From Hydrangea macrophylla (Eukaryota; Streptophyta; Magnoliopsida; Cornales; Hydrangeaceae), in NCBI GenBank assembly GCA_033977485.1, contig CM066991.1:127987999-128051998 (forward strand): a stretch of 64,000 nt of DNA, read 5' to 3'. Shown here piece by piece: positions 22,519 to 32,581 of the stretch. The position numbers were made by a program, and so were the translations under genes. Positions within the stretch are counted from its first letter, which is position 1. Each line of letters begins with the position of its first letter. Under the pieces are notes generated by a model. It did no database searches, had not been told where the DNA came from, and saw only the letters and a program-made list of their open reading frames with translations.

Positions 22519-23269
22519 TTTTTTTTAAAATAAAAAAAAAAGAGGGGAAAGAAATATAAAAGATTAAAAATACTAACAATTAAATAAGCAACTAATAAAG
22601 CAAGAAGTGAAACAATAAATAAATTTACCTCAACTTATAGTAGTAAAAGAAGAAGTGAACAACTACAAATTATCATAAGACTTGAGAGCTTGTAAGTTCA
22701 AGTTGTAACAGACTAGAAGTGCCTTTACAAATTAGAGCTTTGATAATTGAATCACCAACTTGTAGAGTAGAAGTGTTTGCAGACTTGTAGTTTATGGAGT
22801 AGTATAGAGAAAGTAGAGAATAGAGAGAGATAATTGATTTTTGTATGAGAAAATATGTTGTGGGAGGTTTGGTATTTATAGAAAATGGGCTAAGGGGCAT
22901 TTTGGGAAGTCAAAAAGCACGTTTACATTTTTACCCCAAAAACTAGCCGTTAGAGGGGTAAAAAGTGAAAAAATATTTGAAAAATGGCCAAACTAGCCGT
23001 TATGGGCTCGGGCGGGCCTACCGGGCCGGACTTCGGGCCGGACTTCGGGCCGGGCCACAACGGCTAGTTTATCCGGGCTAGCGGGCCGGACCGAGTTTCG
23101 GGCAAAGGAGCGGGCCGTGGACGGGACTAAGAGTGTCCACCCCGGACCGGACAAAAGTGCTCGGGCCTAGCGGGCTGGGCCTATACCGGACCGGGTCGGA
23201 CTTTTAACCCGAAAAAATCGGACCGGGCTCGGGCCAGCCCGGGCCAACCCGACCTGATTGACACCTTTA
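22519..23269. other. hAT 5' non-coding region with GGGCC-rich end
   Basis: This is the probable promoter and leader of the transposase, followed from about 22990 by dense CGGGCC/GGCCCG motifs up to the terminus. No reading frame of note. Confidence 0.7.
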
Positions 23270-23300
23270 AATAAAGAGATGACGCACTCTTTATATTATG

Positions 23301-23634
23301 ATGGTACATATATGTGTATATATAAAGTGGATCACTATTCACTGATGAGTTGGGTGGGGGTGAGACTTGAGTCCTAAGCTGTTAGAATTCTTTCATTTGT
23401 TCACTTTTTAAATGATATATTGAATAGTTCACCATGACATATAACACGTACAAGTTCATTTATTTATATTAAAAATGTCACTAACATCACCATAAATGAC
23501 CCATTCTTCTATAGTTTTTGCTCATGTATTTCAATTGCAAAAACTTGTTTTCTGACTAATGCTAATCACAAATTTTTATGACTGATTCACATTTTTATGA
23601 TTGATTCGTATAAATTAATCAATTTGTATACAGG
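23301..23634. other. AT-rich stretch, nothing recognised
   Basis: Contains only simple AT-rich sequence. Confidence 0.4.
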
Positions 23635-23756
23635 CATCGAAAAAGTGCGTCGAATGATCGGTGTCCTCCATTTCGATGGGCCTCACGCGTACAGGGCATG
23701 GGTCTCACCGAAATGGAGAGCACCGAACATTCGATATACCATTTCGATGCACTTTT
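23635..23756. repeat. Long imperfect hairpin (GC-richer foldback)
   Basis: The sequence AAAAAGTGCGTCGAATGATC at the left and its near reverse complement at the right (GAACATTCGATATACC...GCACTTTTTT) form an imperfect stem. The paired core TCGGTGTCCTCCATTTCG lies opposite CGAAATGGAGAGCACCGA. The loop holds ACGCGT. The length and long stem resemble a MITE or a miRNA-like precursor. Confidence 0.6.
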
Positions 23757-24569
23757 TTGGTGTCCCAAGACTTACTCTAAATTAATGATATTAGTTTCAT
23801 TATAGCTTTTGTAGTTCTGTAACCATTAAAGAACTCTATTTTTTTTTTGGTTTTTATTTTGTTTTGTTTTTTTTTTTTTAATCAAAGAAAGCCAAATCTG
23901 AATAACTAAAGTATTGGGTGCCCAGTGAGTACTTTTCATAAAACAATGCTTATGGTACAATACGTATTAATCTTTTATTTGTACCATGCCACCATGGTCG
24001 GCTTGATTAGCACGTGCATGGTTTTCTCTTTGATTTTCCTTTGTTCTTTTTTGCATATAACAATATTCGGACCCATATTCAATATGCACAATGTAAGTGG
24101 AGTAAGAGAACACATGAAGGTGAATCTTTTGCTTAGCCAAACTTGCCAAATAGTTAATTATAAGATAGATATTCAATTGAAGAACTATTTCAAGACTTGA
24201 CAATTAGCGCACGTCTTATCTTCGTAGTTTAATTAATTAGGTCCTGTCCTTGGAGGATCGGTTTGGTTAATTTATGCATTTGTTTTGGGAAAATAAAAGA
24301 TAACCATTTTTTTTTAATAAAAAACTAAGAAGACGGCTCGTGTAACGCACGAGTATTGGATTTTGTAAAAAAAAAATACAATGTCTATTTTTTTTTTTTT
24401 TTAACGTGGACAAGCAAGATAAATAAGTTTTATTAATTTTTAAGATTGTGTTAGAAAAATATGGTTTAACAATTATATTAATTGATGTTAACTTACAATT
24501 TAAGGCACTTTTCTTTAACGTATATATAATAAACAAGTATATATATATATGTATATGTATATGTATATA

Positions 24570-24635
24570 CTGTCAAGCTCTAAAGAGGGCTCCTTCTCTT
24601 TATTAAAGAGAGGACCTCTGTTTTGGCCGTTATAC
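24570..24635. mobile_element. Single arm of the CTCTTTATTAAAGAG MITE family
   Basis: CTGTCAAGCTCTAAAGAGGG, then TTCTCTTTATTAAAGAGAGG and CCTCTGTTTTGGCCGT, match the left arm of the complete copy at 47157-47334. The second arm is missing. Confidence 0.65.
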
Positions 24636-24639
24636 GTAT

Positions 24640-24800
24640 ATATACAAAAAGGGAAATATAAAAAAAGGCGAAAGGGTAATTTGGTAATTCGATTTAACAA
24701 AAGAGTAATTTGCAAAAGGCTTAAGAGTAATTTGATTACTCAATTTTAATTGTATATACTTTAAACTTTTAGGCTCTTTTCTCTAACATATAGATAAAAA

Positions 24801-24834
<34 letters not shown>

Positions 24835-25551
24835 GTATATACAAAAATGTAATTTATGAAAGACAAAATAGTAAGTTGGTAATTCGATTTCACAAAATGG
24901 TAATTTATAAAAGGTATAAGGGTAATTAAATTACCACCAAATCAAACCAAGTCTTGTGTCCCAATCGGAGTCGGCTGTATGAATTATTTTTCTCCATTCT
25001 ACACGATTAAGAGATATATGCTCATTTAAATTATATATACTCATATCTTGCTGCACTACAAACTCTCAGGTCAGTCTAGGTCTGCCTCTCCCTCTAACCA
25101 TTCCAGGCACTACAATCTTATCACTCTTTCACACAGGTGCATTTACATGTCTTCGTTGCACATGGCCGAACTATCTAAGTCTATTCTCCCTCAATTTATC
25201 CTCAATCAGTGTCACTTCTACAGTCTCTCGAATATACTCATTTCTAATTCTATCTTTTCGAATTTTACCACACATCTATGTTAGCATCTTCATCTCAGCT
25301 ACACTCACTTTGCTAATGTGTTGTTTCTTAGATTATTCAATATATATATATATATAGTAATATAATAAAAGAGTGTTTGGTAATTCAATTTAACAAATGA
25401 GAATTTATAATTTTAAACTTTAAACTTTAAGCTCATTTCTTCAAGGTATAGAAACAAAAGGGTAATTTGTATAAGGCATAAGAGTAATTTGGCTATTCAC
25501 TTTATAATTGTACACACTTTTATTCAATTTTGGTATATAATATATTCAATT

Positions 25552-25600
<49 letters not shown>

Positions 25601-25707
25601 TAAAAAAGTAATGTGTATATATATATATGCACACAAGGGGTAGTTTACAAAAAGGAAAAAGGGTAATTTGATAATTCAATTATAATTGCACATACTTTAC
25701 AGACATA

Positions 25708-25750
<43 letters not shown>

Positions 25751-26020
25751 TTATAATATGTACATATATACACATATATACAAAAGGGTAATTTACAAAA
25801 AAATAAAAGGGTAATTTGGTAGTTTTATTTTACAAAGGGTAATTTGGTTATTCAATTTATAATTATACACACTTTAAACTTTGACAAAAGGGTACTTTAC
25901 AAAAGGCAAAATGGTAATTTTAATAATATAACCAGGGTAATTACAAAAGGCAAAAGAGTACTTTGATAATTCTATTTAACAAAATGGTAATTTGGTAATT
26001 CGATTTATAATTGTACACAC
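24640..26020. repeat. Dispersed GGGTAATTTGGTAATTC repeats and microsatellites
   Basis: A short phrase of the type AAAAGGGTAATTTGGTAATTC, with TTATAATTGTACACACTTTA, recurs many times in degenerate form. Microsatellites interrupt it: (AC)n about 24803-24832, (AAT)n about 25555-25599 and 25708-25748. The LINE tail at 24950-25340 lies inside. No gene. Confidence 0.75.
24950..25340 (-). mobile_element. RTE-like LINE 3' tail
   Basis: Read on the minus strand the region gives broken pieces of the C-terminal end of an RTE-type reverse transcriptase: SVAEMKMLT, MCGKIRKDRIRNEYIRETV, VTLIEDKLRENRLR, FGHVQRRHVNAPV and RGRGRPRLT. These are followed by the CAGCCGACTCCGATTGGGAC tail typical of plant RTE elements. 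Stops are present, so it is an old 5'-truncated copy. Confidence 0.75.
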
Positions 26021-26069
26021 TTTAAATACATAAATAATAATAATAATAAATTTTAATATGTTTACAGAT

Positions 26070-26108
<39 letters not shown>

Positions 26109-26600
26109 AAGTAATTTACAAAAGTAACTTAATGCTTGTTTAGTAATTATAGGATTCCTTAAAAGTTGTCTTAAAGCTCAAACAAGCGTTGCCAAACAAG
26201 CCTTAAATTTACAAAGCCTTAAGTTACAATTGTAAATTACTTTATAATTGTACACACTTTAAATACATAAATAATAATAATAATAAATTTTAATATGTAT
26301 ACAGATACACACACACACACACATATAAAGAAATTTACAAAAGCAACTTAAGGCTTGCTTAGTAATTATAGGATTCCTTAAAAGTTGTCTTAAAGCTCAA
26401 ACAAGCGCTGCCAAACAAAGTAACCACTAACCTAGGGCTTGTTTGATGATTCAAAGATTCCTTAAAAGTTGCCTTAAGGCTCAAACAAGCCTTGTCAAAC
26501 AAGCATTAATGTACAAAAGTAATCTAAGCTTGTTTGAAAATTCAAAGATTCCCTAAAGGTGTCTTAAGGCTGAAAGAAGCCTTGCCAAACAAGCCTCAAG
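26010..26600. repeat. Tandem duplication with AAACAAGC repeats
   Basis: About 26018-26215 is repeated at 26247-26420: ACACTTTAAATACATAAATA, an AAT run, an AC run, TTACAAAAGTAACTTAA, GGATTCCTTAAAAGTTGTCT and CTCAAACAAGC. Two further partial copies of the last part follow up to about 26590. The period is about 225 bp, then about 90 bp. Confidence 0.8.
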
Positions 26601-27347
26601 TTATTATTGGATAGTAAATTGAGCTAGATAGATGTGATGTAAAACTACCAAAAAAGCAAATTAGAAATCCAAAATGACCAATGAGACCAAATTAATTTGG
26701 CATCTTAAAGAATATTTCTTTTTAGGCTCTTTTATATGATAGTATAAAAAATTGATGAAGAAAACGGGAAAGAAAAGAGAATATGATGAAAGCTTTTAGT
26801 TAAAATTTGTGAATTTTATGAGTTACATGTTATGGAATACCTATTAATTGTCTTCCATTTAAAAAAAAAATTCTAATACTTATTTAAGCATTGAGGAATA
26901 TACAAGAAAAACACTAAGGAAATCCTTCTCGTTTTCCATTAATCCCCTTTCTTTTTGTCCACTAAATCCATAAACTAAATATAGTCTAAATTTACCTCAT
27001 TTTTGTAAGTAAATTTTGTTTTTGTGAACACTATTTGAACCAGTAAAATTAAAAAAACAATACCTAAAAGACCTTAAGAAACAACACCCAATTAGTGTTC
27101 TCCTTTGTCAACAATTTATCTAGAGGGAAATCAGAATTTCATCAATACGAAATTTATCAAAATACTATATGCTAATGTACACTTAATTCTTTGATCAAAA
27201 CAAGAGTTCTTTTTGGTGAGCCTATAACCAGGGGCGGAAGATCCCCCCCAACTTAGCTAGTCAACGTCAAATTGTTGGTACGAGTAATGCTATGTTTGTC
27301 AAATTTAATTTGTGTTATAAATGTTTCTCTAAATTATGTGGGAGTAG
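26601..27347. other. AT-rich stretch, nothing recognised
   Basis: No frame or repeat could be named. It ends at the target site of the copia element. Confidence 0.4.
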
Positions 27348-27903
27348 TGTAAATACGTAAATGACTTTTAGAAGTTCAATTAAATGTGGCCCACTAATCT
27401 TCTATGTTAGTTGGACTCTACTAACTATTTCGCCAATAGAAGATTGTCTCAATTAATATATATATGTATATATATATATATATATAAAAGATATACGTTA
27501 TTAATTGTTGAGGGAGTCAATGATTGAATGGTGCATCTTTCAACAATTATTAAATACGAGACTTTTCATATTCAGTAATTATGAAAGTTATTACGTATTT
27601 CAAGACCGTCTTTATGACAGTTATTAATAGGCCCTCTTGTTTCCTCTATAAAAGGTACACCTTACCCCTTGAAAGTTAACCTCAATCAATTATAAAAATA
27701 AGAGTGTACATAATTGAGAGACAGAGAGAAGAAGGTGAAGCCTAGAATAAAGTGCAATCTAAGGGGTTCCAATTCTGTCTCTCAATATCAATGGTGAATA
27801 ACAGTATGTAAAATTATATTTGATTTATTAAGATGTATTATATTCAAGATTTTGGCATATAAAATTATTTCCGCATAATAGTTTTATGACTTAAATTCTT
27901 ACA
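27348..27903 (+). repeat. 5' LTR of copia element 1
   Basis: 556 bp, TGTAAATACG...TTCTTACA. It includes TATA-like TCTATAAAAGG at about 27646, the likely core promoter. Confidence 0.9.
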
Positions 27904-27905
27904 GT

Positions 27906-27917
27906 TGGTATCAGAGC
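27906..27917 (+). promoter_or_regulatory. Primer binding site (initiator Met tRNA)
   Basis: TGGTATCAGAGC, an exact match, two bases after the LTR end. Confidence 0.93.
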
Positions 27918-29157
27918 CTTGTTTGGATATACACATCTTAGAATAAAAGTTTTCAGTATTGAAACATATCTCAATGTCGTTCAGATTGTTTTAACAATCC
28001 TGATATGTTCTATAAATTCACATAATATGATATATACATGTCCGTGTATATATATCACAGAGTGTTGCATACATTCGTGATATTGTTCATGTTAAAGTAT
28101 GTTCAGTTGGCATATCATGGTCAATATATTACATGCTGATTGTTCATTCTTTTGTTTTACATTAAAGTAATACCCACTTCGTGTAATCCTTTTCTATTTC
28201 ATTATATGATGATTGGTTTCTATATATGCAAAATATTATGTCAGAATATAGTTTAGTGTTGGATATTCATTTTTGCTAAGAAATGGAATTGGGTAGTGGG
28301 TCATTTTCAATCATGAACAAAACTTATCTGAGTAAATGTTGAGAAAATTTGGGTTATACATATATGTTTGGAAATTTGTATGACCTACACAAATTTGGTC
28401 ATCAAATCCTATTTTGTTTCTTTACTGCGTAATGGTAGTATATTAAAGATTTTTCTCTATTTAGTTTTTACTTAAAGTTTTAGAGTTATTGCTAAGTATT
28501 TGTCATTGGATAGAAATTTCAATCACATGAAAGAGGGCATGAAATAATAATAATTATTTTATTAAATTAAGTGATTGAGCAAATAAATAAATGACAATTT
28601 TAACAATTAAATAATAACTCTAATAAAAGTGATAGAAAATATACAATGCTTAAAGTAATCATTGAATAGAAAATTCAATTAGATAAAAAAAGAAAAAAAT
28701 TTAGAAAATTACTATTATTATTTTCATTAAATTAGTAATTGAATTAGTAAATGATGACTTTAGCAATTAAATAAATAACTCTAATAAAAGGTTAGAGAAT
28801 ATTATTGGTTAGTTTTATTTTCATATGGTTTATTAACTTAGTAGTTGTCAAAGTGACCTACGTTGGTGAGCCTTATGAATATAAAACTACATTAAAGATT
28901 AGTCAATAAGGGTGACATAAAAGACAATAATACTCTCAATGGCAGTCATAGTTGGGAAATTGGGACTAGCCTAAAGGAGAATCACTTTCAACTAACTATG
29001 AACTGGATAGGGTGATGTAATTTGTATTACTGAGTAGTTTAGAATTGGATACCCAAAGGTAACATGACTAACTATTAGGTGACATAAATTTCATTAGACC
29101 TATATAGGTGATGCACCTAATATTTTGCACCTATAGAGTGGACACTAGATATGCTAG
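27918..29157 (+). other. Long untranslated leader of copia element 1
   Basis: A 1.2-kb AT-rich stretch between primer site and the nested LTR, with no coding frame. About 28560-28800 repeats an AATAACTCTAATAAAAG phrase. Confidence 0.6.
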
Positions 29158-30167
29158 TGTAACACCCTGTAATTTTATTTTCATTAATAAATGAGTGTTG
29201 TATTTTAATTTTATTTATAAATATTTGTTTGGGATCAAACTGTAATATTTGTAAATATAGAAAATACTTTTTAAGGATTTGAAAACTAAATCTATACTTT
29301 TGTACAACCCGGGATTTAATTCCTACATTAATATAATTTTCAGTATTTTTTATTTCAACCGTAAAATACCAGTTATTGTTTTAAGGCTGTATTTATACCG
29401 CATTTGGGGTGTGGGAGCACGTGAGCTCAGCCACACTTGGCGAAATCCGTGGGTTGCTTGGAGCCCAAAACATATTCAGTATATATGTTTGTATCTCTCC
29501 CTCACAGTTCTCTCATTCTCTCAATGTTGCTCTCTGTCTCTCTCAAATTCTCTCCACTCTCTCATGCTCTCTCAAGACAAATACCACACACACATATTAT
29601 ATATTATATACATACACATAGTTACGTACACATACATAGATATATAGCTATATATATCAAGATCAAGAACGGAGGAGAATTCGAACGACGGAATCGACGG
29701 CGGAAATTCTCGATCTCAAATTCTCTGTATATTTGCCCTTTGTGAGTAATTTAAACTCACTTACCATGTTTATATAAGTGTATTTCAGTTTATATATGTG
29801 TGTATATATAGATACACCATTAAAGCTTGAAAGTTGGAATTTTATGAAACTTAACCAAAATGAAATCCGTGAATTGGGAATGAAAGATCTTAGTCCCAAT
29901 AAGCTACAGTTCAAATCCTACGAGTTAATTCATTCATATAGTGACGTATCGTTGATTTAAAGTTTTGTCACTCTAACTTTAATCGCAGGAATCGAGAGAT
30001 ACAATCCGTATTAGTTTAAATTGATCACATATTCGTAATCTATGCGGAAAACCAGAGAAATCCATATATGGCATGATATGGTTGAAACAGAATTTGAAAA
30101 TGGGTATGTAACAGTTTGAAAAATTGAAAACAGGGGAAAAACGAAAAAGATGAGGTTCTGCAACAAC

Positions 30168-30305
30168 TCGCGCGCGCGGCCCGCTCGCGCGACCTGCGTT
30201 ATTTTGGGCAGAAAGGAAATTTCAAAAGATTTTACGAAAATGGCCTAATCACGCGCGCGGCCGGCTGGTGCGACCCCTCGCTCGCGCGGACCACTCGCGC
30301 GACGA
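30168..30305. repeat. GC-rich palindrome cluster in nested solo LTR
   Basis: CTCGCGCGCGCGG and CCGCTCGCGCGACC lie at 30169-30192; related copies lie at about 30250-30304. They are the same motif family as 9456-9617 and 3604-3690. Confidence 0.85.
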
Positions 30306-30596
30306 GGCAGTTTTGACAGTTTGTTCACTTTTGTATCAGGGACCGTCTGGAAAATGTTTTGGGAAGTTTTAAGGAACTGTTTACAGATATACTGTTTTAA
30401 AGGCTCACTGTTAGGAATTGGACTTATAAGAACGATTAAGGCCGAGATCTATGTTGAACGAATATCCAGCTTTGAGATTAATAACTGTGACTACAAATTG
30501 TGAACATTGACATACATATTAGGGTCGAGGTTGTGTCGACATGCATGTGTGTGAGAAAGCGTAAAAAGAGTAAAGAGTGGCGGTCTGGTGTGCGAC

Positions 30597-31062
30597 CTCA
30601 ATATCGATCGGATATTATTCCTGGTATTGGAGGCAACAGTGTTGTGTATGACTTAGATATTGATCGGATATTATTCCTGGTATCTAAGGCGCGCATTTCC
30701 GATATCGATCGGATATTATTCCTGGTATCCGAAACGATGGTTGGTCGTAATCGACCCAGATATCGATCGGATATTATTCCTGGTATCTGAGGCGATAGCG
30801 TGGTGTGCGACCTCAATATCGATCGGATATTATTTCTGGTATTGGAGGCGACAATTTTGTGTACGACTTAGATATCCATCGAATATTATTCCTGGTATCT
30901 AAGGCGCGCGTTTTGGATATCGATCGGATATTATTCCTGGTATCCGAAGCGATTGTATGGTGTGCGGTTTGGATATTGATCGGATATTATTCCTGGTATC
31001 CAAGGCGACGCTGTATTGTGCGACCTAGGTACTGAGCGGATATTATTCCTGGTATTTGAGGT
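30597..31062. repeat. Minisatellite with higher-order structure
   Basis: The core GATCGGATATTATTCCTGGT recurs nine times, near 30606, 30662, 30707, 30765, 30821, 30877, 30922, 30978 and 31034. Spacings are 56, 45, 58, 56, 56, 45, 56 and 56. The 4-unit block of about 214 bp is thus present twice. Confidence 0.9.
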
Positions 31063-31781
31063 AATGGTTTGGTTGAGTCGAGTTTGTTGAGGGAAAAGAG
31101 TCAGAAAGATGAGATGTTACATTGTTCATGCACGGTCGCATATTTATTGCTCATTATTATCCCCCGTGACTTATGTTGAAGTTGGAACCTTGAATCTATT
31201 ATTCTATCAATTTATATTACACTTTGGTTATACATGCTTATATATACATTGCGAGCACTTGTTTATTTTGCTCACCAGCTTTCATAAGCTGACGGCGTTG
31301 ATGCGTCCTGGACTCTATGTCCAGATTTTCAGGGTCAGGAGCAGCCAGGGTATTTCGACTATGCTAGTTAGAGGCAGGGGACTTTCTAGGAGGCTGTTTT
31401 TATATTTCTTATGTCTTTTATTTTGGAATTGTAATAGACTTTATGATAGATTTGAATAAGGGCGTTTGTGCCTAATACCTGGACTTATGTAATAGTTTAG
31501 TAAGTTTTAATTTTGGAGCTTATATTTATTAGTATCATTTCCTTTAGAAATGTTGTTTAAGTTATTTGTTGCAGGGACAATTTGTCATAATCACTTGTCA
31601 CGACCTACGAGTCCATAAAGGAAATTAAATCATTTCCTGTATTATGCTACGTCGGGGCGTGACAGCTACGGTTTCGCCCAAAGGAGAAATTGTAGTGATG
31701 TCAATAGTTCATCTATTTAGAATTTATAATTCTATATTAAAGATAGACTCAAGGCCTTAATGTGAGCATTGTCCTATTTTA

Positions 31782-32581
31782 GTGACTGTTCCCAATTCGT
31801 TGCACTCTCATGCATCTAGCATTCCTACTCTTAATGGGTCAAATTTTTCGGAATGGTATGAACAAGTCCAATTCACACTAGGTGTGTTAGATCTTGACAT
31901 GACACTGTTGGTTGACAAACTTGTGGAAGTTACAGCTGACAGTACTGCAGTAAAGGTTGACATGATGAAAGCCTGGGAGAGATCGTACTGACTTAGTCTT
32001 ATGTTATGAGGATGACCATAGTTAATAACATTAAGACTTCTTTTCTTCAAACTAATAGCGCATTGGAACTTTTGACTGCTGTTAAAGAATGTTTTAAATC
32101 AGTAGATAAGTCACTAGCAGGCACACTTATGGCAGAATTAACTATTGTCAAATATGATGGTAATAGAGGGGTTCAGGAACATATCCTCTATATGACTGAC
32201 AAAGCTGCAAAATTAGGAGCACTATGAATGCAAGTGGATGAATCCTTCTTAGTACAGTTTATTCTTAACTCACCCCTTCTCAGTTCGGCCTATTCAAAAT
32301 TCACTATAACACTCATAAAAGATAAATGGAATTTAAATGAGCTGACTAGTATGTGTATTCAAGAAGAAGTGAGATTAAGGCAAGAAGGACCCGACTATGT
32401 GCTGGTTGTGACTCATGAAGCTAAAAAGAAAGGAATGTTTGTGAAAGGAAAGAGGATTCCACCAAAGAAAGGTGATGGACCTGGGAAAAGTAGCCAGAGC
32501 CATGGAAAGTTTATTGTCATATGTTATTTTTGTGGCAAGAAAGGTCATGTGAAGAAGGACTGCAGCAAGCGTAAAGCTTGA
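31782..32581 (+). pseudogene. copia element 1 gag remnant
   Basis: Gag capsid pieces in order: PTLNGSNFSEWYEQVQFTL at the start, then TSFLQTNSALELLTAVKECF, FLVQFILNSPLLSSAYSKF, KDKWNLNELTSMCIQEEVRL and a zinc knuckle CYFCGKKGHVKKDC at about 32522-32565. Stops at about 31989 and 32225, plus frame changes, break it into three pieces. The product would have packaged element RNA. Confidence 0.85.

Larger units (their letters stand above)
6172..23269 (-). mobile_element. hAT DNA transposon, interrupted by two LTR insertions
   Basis: The ends are TAGTGGTGTCAAACGGGC on the left and, read inward from the right, TAAAGGTGTCAATCAGG. The element is flanked by a perfect 8-bp direct repeat AATAAAGA (6164-6171 and 23270-23277), the hAT target-site length. 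Subtracting the solo LTR 8135-11015, the gypsy element 11114-21489 and one copy of each 5-bp duplication leaves about 3.8 kb, a normal autonomous hAT size. It codes for a BED-finger transposase on the minus strand, now in three blocks. Both ends have long subterminal tracts rich in GGGCC, a likely transposase-binding landscape. Confidence 0.9.
29158..31664 (+). mobile_element. Solo LTR nested in copia element 1 (CTCGCGCGAG family)
   Basis: This 2,507-bp LTR runs from TGTAACACCCTG to GGGGCGTGACA. The flanks GCTAG (29153-29157) and GCTAC (31665-31669) are a 5-bp duplication with one change. It is the same family as 8135-11015 but in the opposite orientation. Parts in order are a TATA-like region near 29478, a GC-rich palindrome cluster (30168-30305), a minisatellite (30597-31062) and the terminal TTCCTTTATGG-type block on the minus strand. 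Confidence 0.88.

Noticed and set aside
23925..24200. 91-codon plus-strand frame
   Set aside because: Hydrophobic by AT composition, opposed by a similar frame on the other strand, no motif.
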